In this document: piece by piece, positions 61,899 through 64,000 of the stretch | Position numbering within the stretch: position 1 is the first letter of the stretch | Layout: each line of letters starts with the position of its first letter | NCBI GenBank assembly: GCA_963733945.1 | Contig: CAVTFD010000038.1 | Location: 1-64,000, forward strand | DNA: 64,000 bases | Source of the DNA: AP-15 sp963733945 | Lineage (GTDB): Bacteria; Pseudomonadota; Alphaproteobacteria; ATCC43930; CGMCC-115725 | Direction of reading: 5' to 3' | Notes under the pieces: generated by a model | The model's database searches: none | What the model was told of the DNA's origin: nothing | The model's input: only the letters and a program-made list of their open reading frames with translations | Made by a program: the position numbers and the translations under genes

Positions 61899-63143
61899 AT
61901 GCTATCGCGCCGCTCTTTGCTCATCAGTTTGTCGACAACCGCGTTGGTCGGTGTTTTGGCCGGGCGGTCGGGACCGAGTTTTGCCGCCGACAAAACCGTC
62001 AAAATCGGCATTAATCTGCCATTTACCGGCGCCGACGCCCACGACGCCGAGCTGATCAAGGACGGCGCCTTGCTGGCGATTGATGAGGCCAACGCGGCAG
62101 GCGGCGTCGCCGGCTACAAGATCGAGGTCTTGCAGCTCGACGACGGCACCGCCACCGCCGGGCAATATGATCCGGCGCAAGCAGCGACCAACGCGCGTAA
62201 AATGGTGTCGGACGATTTGGTCGTAGCCGCGATCGGGCCACAGATGAGCGGCTCGGGCAAGGCGATGTCACCGATCCTCAGTCAGGGCGATCTGGCGACG
62301 ATCACGCCGAGCTCAACCAATCCCGACATCACCAACCCAAAATTCGCCGCGCAATATCGACCTGCAGGAAAGGCGATCTATTTCCGCACAGTGACGACCG
62401 ACGCCTTTCAGGGTCCTAACATGGCCAATTATTTCGCCGACACATTGAAGGTGAAATCGGTTTATGTGCTCGACGACAGCGGCGCCTATGGCGTAGGGCT
62501 TGCCGACGCGTTTGAGGCTCAGGCCAAGAAGCGTGGCATTAACGTGCTCGGCCGCGATCAGCTGAACCCGAAAGAGGCCGATTACACCACCACCCTGACC
62601 AAGATAAAGGCGCTTAATCCCGATTCGATCTATTATGGTGGTGTGGCCCAGGCAGGGGTCAAGGTGGTCAAGCAATCCTACGATATCGTTCCCGACATCA
62701 TCAAAAGCGGCGGCGACGGGGTTTACGGCGCCGAGATCCTGAAGGGCGCCGGCTTCCCGGCGGCGCAGGGATGGTACGCGACGACCGCATCGCCGAACAT
62801 GGTCGAAAATCCAGATGCGGCGCCGATGATCGAGCGCTTTGTCAAGAAATACGGCACGCAACCCGACAACTATTCGATCACCGCCTACGATGCGGCTTTG
62901 GTCATTCTCGACGCCATCAAAACCGTCGCCGCTTCAGGCAAGGAAGTAACCCGCGATGCGATTCGCGATGCGATCCAGCAATCGCACGTCAAGACCTTGC
63001 AGGGCGAGGTCAGCTTCGACGCCAACGGCGATATCGAGAACCGGGTGGTCAGCGTCTTCCGGATTACCCGGAACGATAAGTATCCGCTCGACGACGTTCT
63101 CCACCAGTACAAGTACCTTGGGGTGGCGCCCGCGAGTTCGTGA
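61899..63143 (+). CDS. ABC transporter periplasmic substrate-binding protein, LivK-like
   Basis: A 414-residue protein; ATG 61899 behind GGGGAGG. Signal peptide MLSRRSLLISLSTTALVGVL...SFAADK, Tat-like (SRRSLL). It has the periplasmic leucine/isoleucine/valine-binding fold: TVKIGINLPFTGADAHDAEL, GPQMSGSGKAMSPILSQGDL, SVYVLDDSGAYGVGLADAFE and DAIYYGG-type. Binds a branched-chain or related amino acid in the periplasm. It precedes a LivH-type permease by 51 nt, as in standard liv operons. Confidence 0.93.
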   Translation: MLSRRSLLISLSTTALVGVLAGRSGPSFAADKTVKIGINLPFTGADAHDAELIKDGALLAIDEANAAGGVAGYKIEVLQLDDGTATAGQYDPAQAATNARKMVSDDLVVAAIGPQMSGSGKAMSPILSQGDLATITPSSTNPDITNPKFAAQYRPAGKAIYFRTVTTDAFQGPNMANYFADTLKVKSVYVLDDSGAYGVGLADAFEAQAKKRGINVLGRDQLNPKEADYTTTLTKIKALNPDSIYYGGVAQAGVKVVKQSYDIVPDIIKSGGDGVYGAEILKGAGFPAAQGWYATTASPNMVENPDAAPMIERFVKKYGTQPDNYSITAYDAALVILDAIKTVAASGKEVTRDAIRDAIQQSHVKTLQGEVSFDANGDIENRVVSVFRITRNDKYPLDDVLHQYKYLGVAPASS

Positions 63144-63194
63144 CCCGTTGTCGCCGCTGAAAAGCGCGCTGATGAGCCAGACCACCGCCTTGCC

Positions 63195-64000
63195 ATGACC
63201 GACTATGGGGTGCTCCTACAACAGGTGATCAACGGGTTGAGCCTGGGGGCGATGTACGCCCTCTTGGCGCTCGGCTTCACGCTCGTCTACGGCATCCTCG
63301 AGCTGATCAATTTTGCTCATTTCAACGTGTTCATGGTCAGCTCGTTTATCGGCATGTGGGCGCTCGAGCTGCTCGGTGTCTCCGGTCAGACCCGCGTGCT
63401 GACCGGCTTCGCGCTCGCCGGGGTCCTCGCATTTGCCTTCGTGGTCACGATGCTCGCGGCGGGCGGGCTCGGGGTCGCGATCGAGCGCATTTCGCTGCGG
63501 CCGTTGCGCGGCGTGCGGGGCCCGGCGGCAATGATCACGACCATCGGGGTGTCCTACATCCTGTTCAACGTCATCCTGCTGACCGTCGGCGCCGAGACGA
63601 AAAACTTCCCCAATCCGATGCCGGTGGTCCGCTGGCAGTTCGGCCAAGTGGTCGTGGAAATGAAGGAAGTGCTGATCTGGGGCGTCACCGCGGTGTTGAT
63701 GGTGGCGCTGCATCTGTTTGTCCATCGCACCCGCCTCGGCAAGGCAATGCGGGCGACGGCGCAAGACGCCGAGGCGGCGCGGATGATGGGGGTCGAAGTC
63801 GACCGGGTGATCATTACCGCGTTTTTTCTCGGTTCGGCGTTGGCGGGCGCGGCGGCGTTGATCTTCGGCCTTTACTACAACTTCACCAGCTTCATCATCG
63901 GCTACACTGCCGGGCTGCGGGCTTTTACCGCCGCTGTCCTGGGCGGCATCGGCAGTGTCGGGGGCGCGATGCTCGGCGGCCTGATAATCGGGCTGATCGA
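63195..64000 (+). CDS. Branched-chain amino-acid ABC permease LivH (partial, runs off right edge)
   Basis: ATG 63195 begins MTDYGVLLQQVINGLSLGAM and the frame remains open for 268 codons to the window end. Hallmarks: YALLALGFTLVYGILELINF, IERISLRPLRGVRGPAAMIT, IGVSYILFN, RLGKAMRATAQDAEAARMMG and FTAAVLGGIGSVGGAMLGG (EAA-loop and glycine-rich end). About seven hydrophobic helices are visible. It forms one half of the transmembrane channel with LivM (beyond the edge), energised by LivG/LivF. Confidence 0.92.
   Translation, partial: MTDYGVLLQQVINGLSLGAMYALLALGFTLVYGILELINFAHFNVFMVSSFIGMWALELLGVSGQTRVLTGFALAGVLAFAFVVTMLAAGGLGVAIERISLRPLRGVRGPAAMITTIGVSYILFNVILLTVGAETKNFPNPMPVVRWQFGQVVVEMKEVLIWGVTAVLMVALHLFVHRTRLGKAMRATAQDAEAARMMGVEVDRVIITAFFLGSALAGAAALIFGLYYNFTSFIIGYTAGLRAFTAAVLGGIGSVGGAMLGGLIIGLI

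Noticed and set aside
1..64000. CRISPR arrays
   Set aside because: No series of regularly spaced direct repeats was seen at any point in the window.

Overview
The window is GC-rich, densely coded bacterial chromosome. The gene content points to an alphaproteobacterium, probably Rhodospirillales or Hyphomicrobiales-like: a MucR/Ros zinc-finger regulator, a DUF3035 lipoprotein behind lspA, an ETF-QO/TPR/ispE block, KpsC, PEP-CTERM proteins, and a palindromic intergenic repeat typical of the class. No named genome is recognised. All family calls come from reading the sequence; no database search was run.

Layout. 1-7 kb (minus strand): a partial membrane protein, an MFS carrier, RibB with a degenerate RibA-like half, an APH-type kinase fused to a DUF6285-like domain, an SDR, and an acyl-CoA synthetase (a catabolic acyl-CoA cluster). 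7-10.5 kb: a GNAT acetyltransferase, a DUF6916-like protein and three tandem tail-collar (MdpB-like) proteins, followed by a frameshifted PEP-CTERM gene. 10.7-21 kb: single metabolic and regulatory genes (DsbA/FrnE-like, two amidohydrolases, a CBS protein, KpsC, MucR, a P1 peptidase), an unlisted 48-residue lipoprotein and an IS1595-type transposase remnant. 21-27.7 kb: an accessory segment with an intact formylglycine-generating enzyme, secreted arylsulfatase, DUF2252 protein and outer-membrane protein, framed by debris (DUF2252 fragment, broken AraC regulator, LivF tail).

27.7-34 kb: a maleate-isomerase-like protein and fumarylacetoacetase, an SGNH hydrolase, tRNA-Ser(GGA), a DUF4114-like PEP-CTERM protein and an SDR. 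33.7-44.5 kb is the most core-like part: ribF, a membrane-anchored class III cyclase, ileS, lspA and a DUF3035 lipoprotein on the minus strand; ETF-QO, a TPR protein, ispE and tRNA-Gln(TTG) on the plus strand.

44.5-51 kb, just after tRNA-Gln, looks like a conflict/defence island: a frameshifted LprI-like/peptidoglycan-binding gene, the C-terminal stub of a WD40 protein, an intact SLOG(LSDAT)-SLATT-SLATT protein, an intact membrane-TIR protein, and the last 30 codons of an ABC_sub_bind protein. The SLOG-SLATT plus membrane-TIR pair is the best candidate for an undescribed system here. 51-53.5 kb: cupin, HpcH/HpaI aldolase and a dimeric-barrel protein. 54-58 kb: an AroE-like dehydrogenase, an enoyl-CoA hydratase and an NDP-forming acyl-CoA synthetase alpha unit. 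58-64 kb: a perfect CRP-type palindrome, a third PEP-CTERM protein, two VOC proteins, and the start of a branched-chain amino-acid-type ABC transporter (livK, livH) running off the edge.

At least three genes carry single-base frame breaks and several are fragments. The frameshifts could be assembly errors, but the AraC gene also has an in-frame stop, so real decay occurs.
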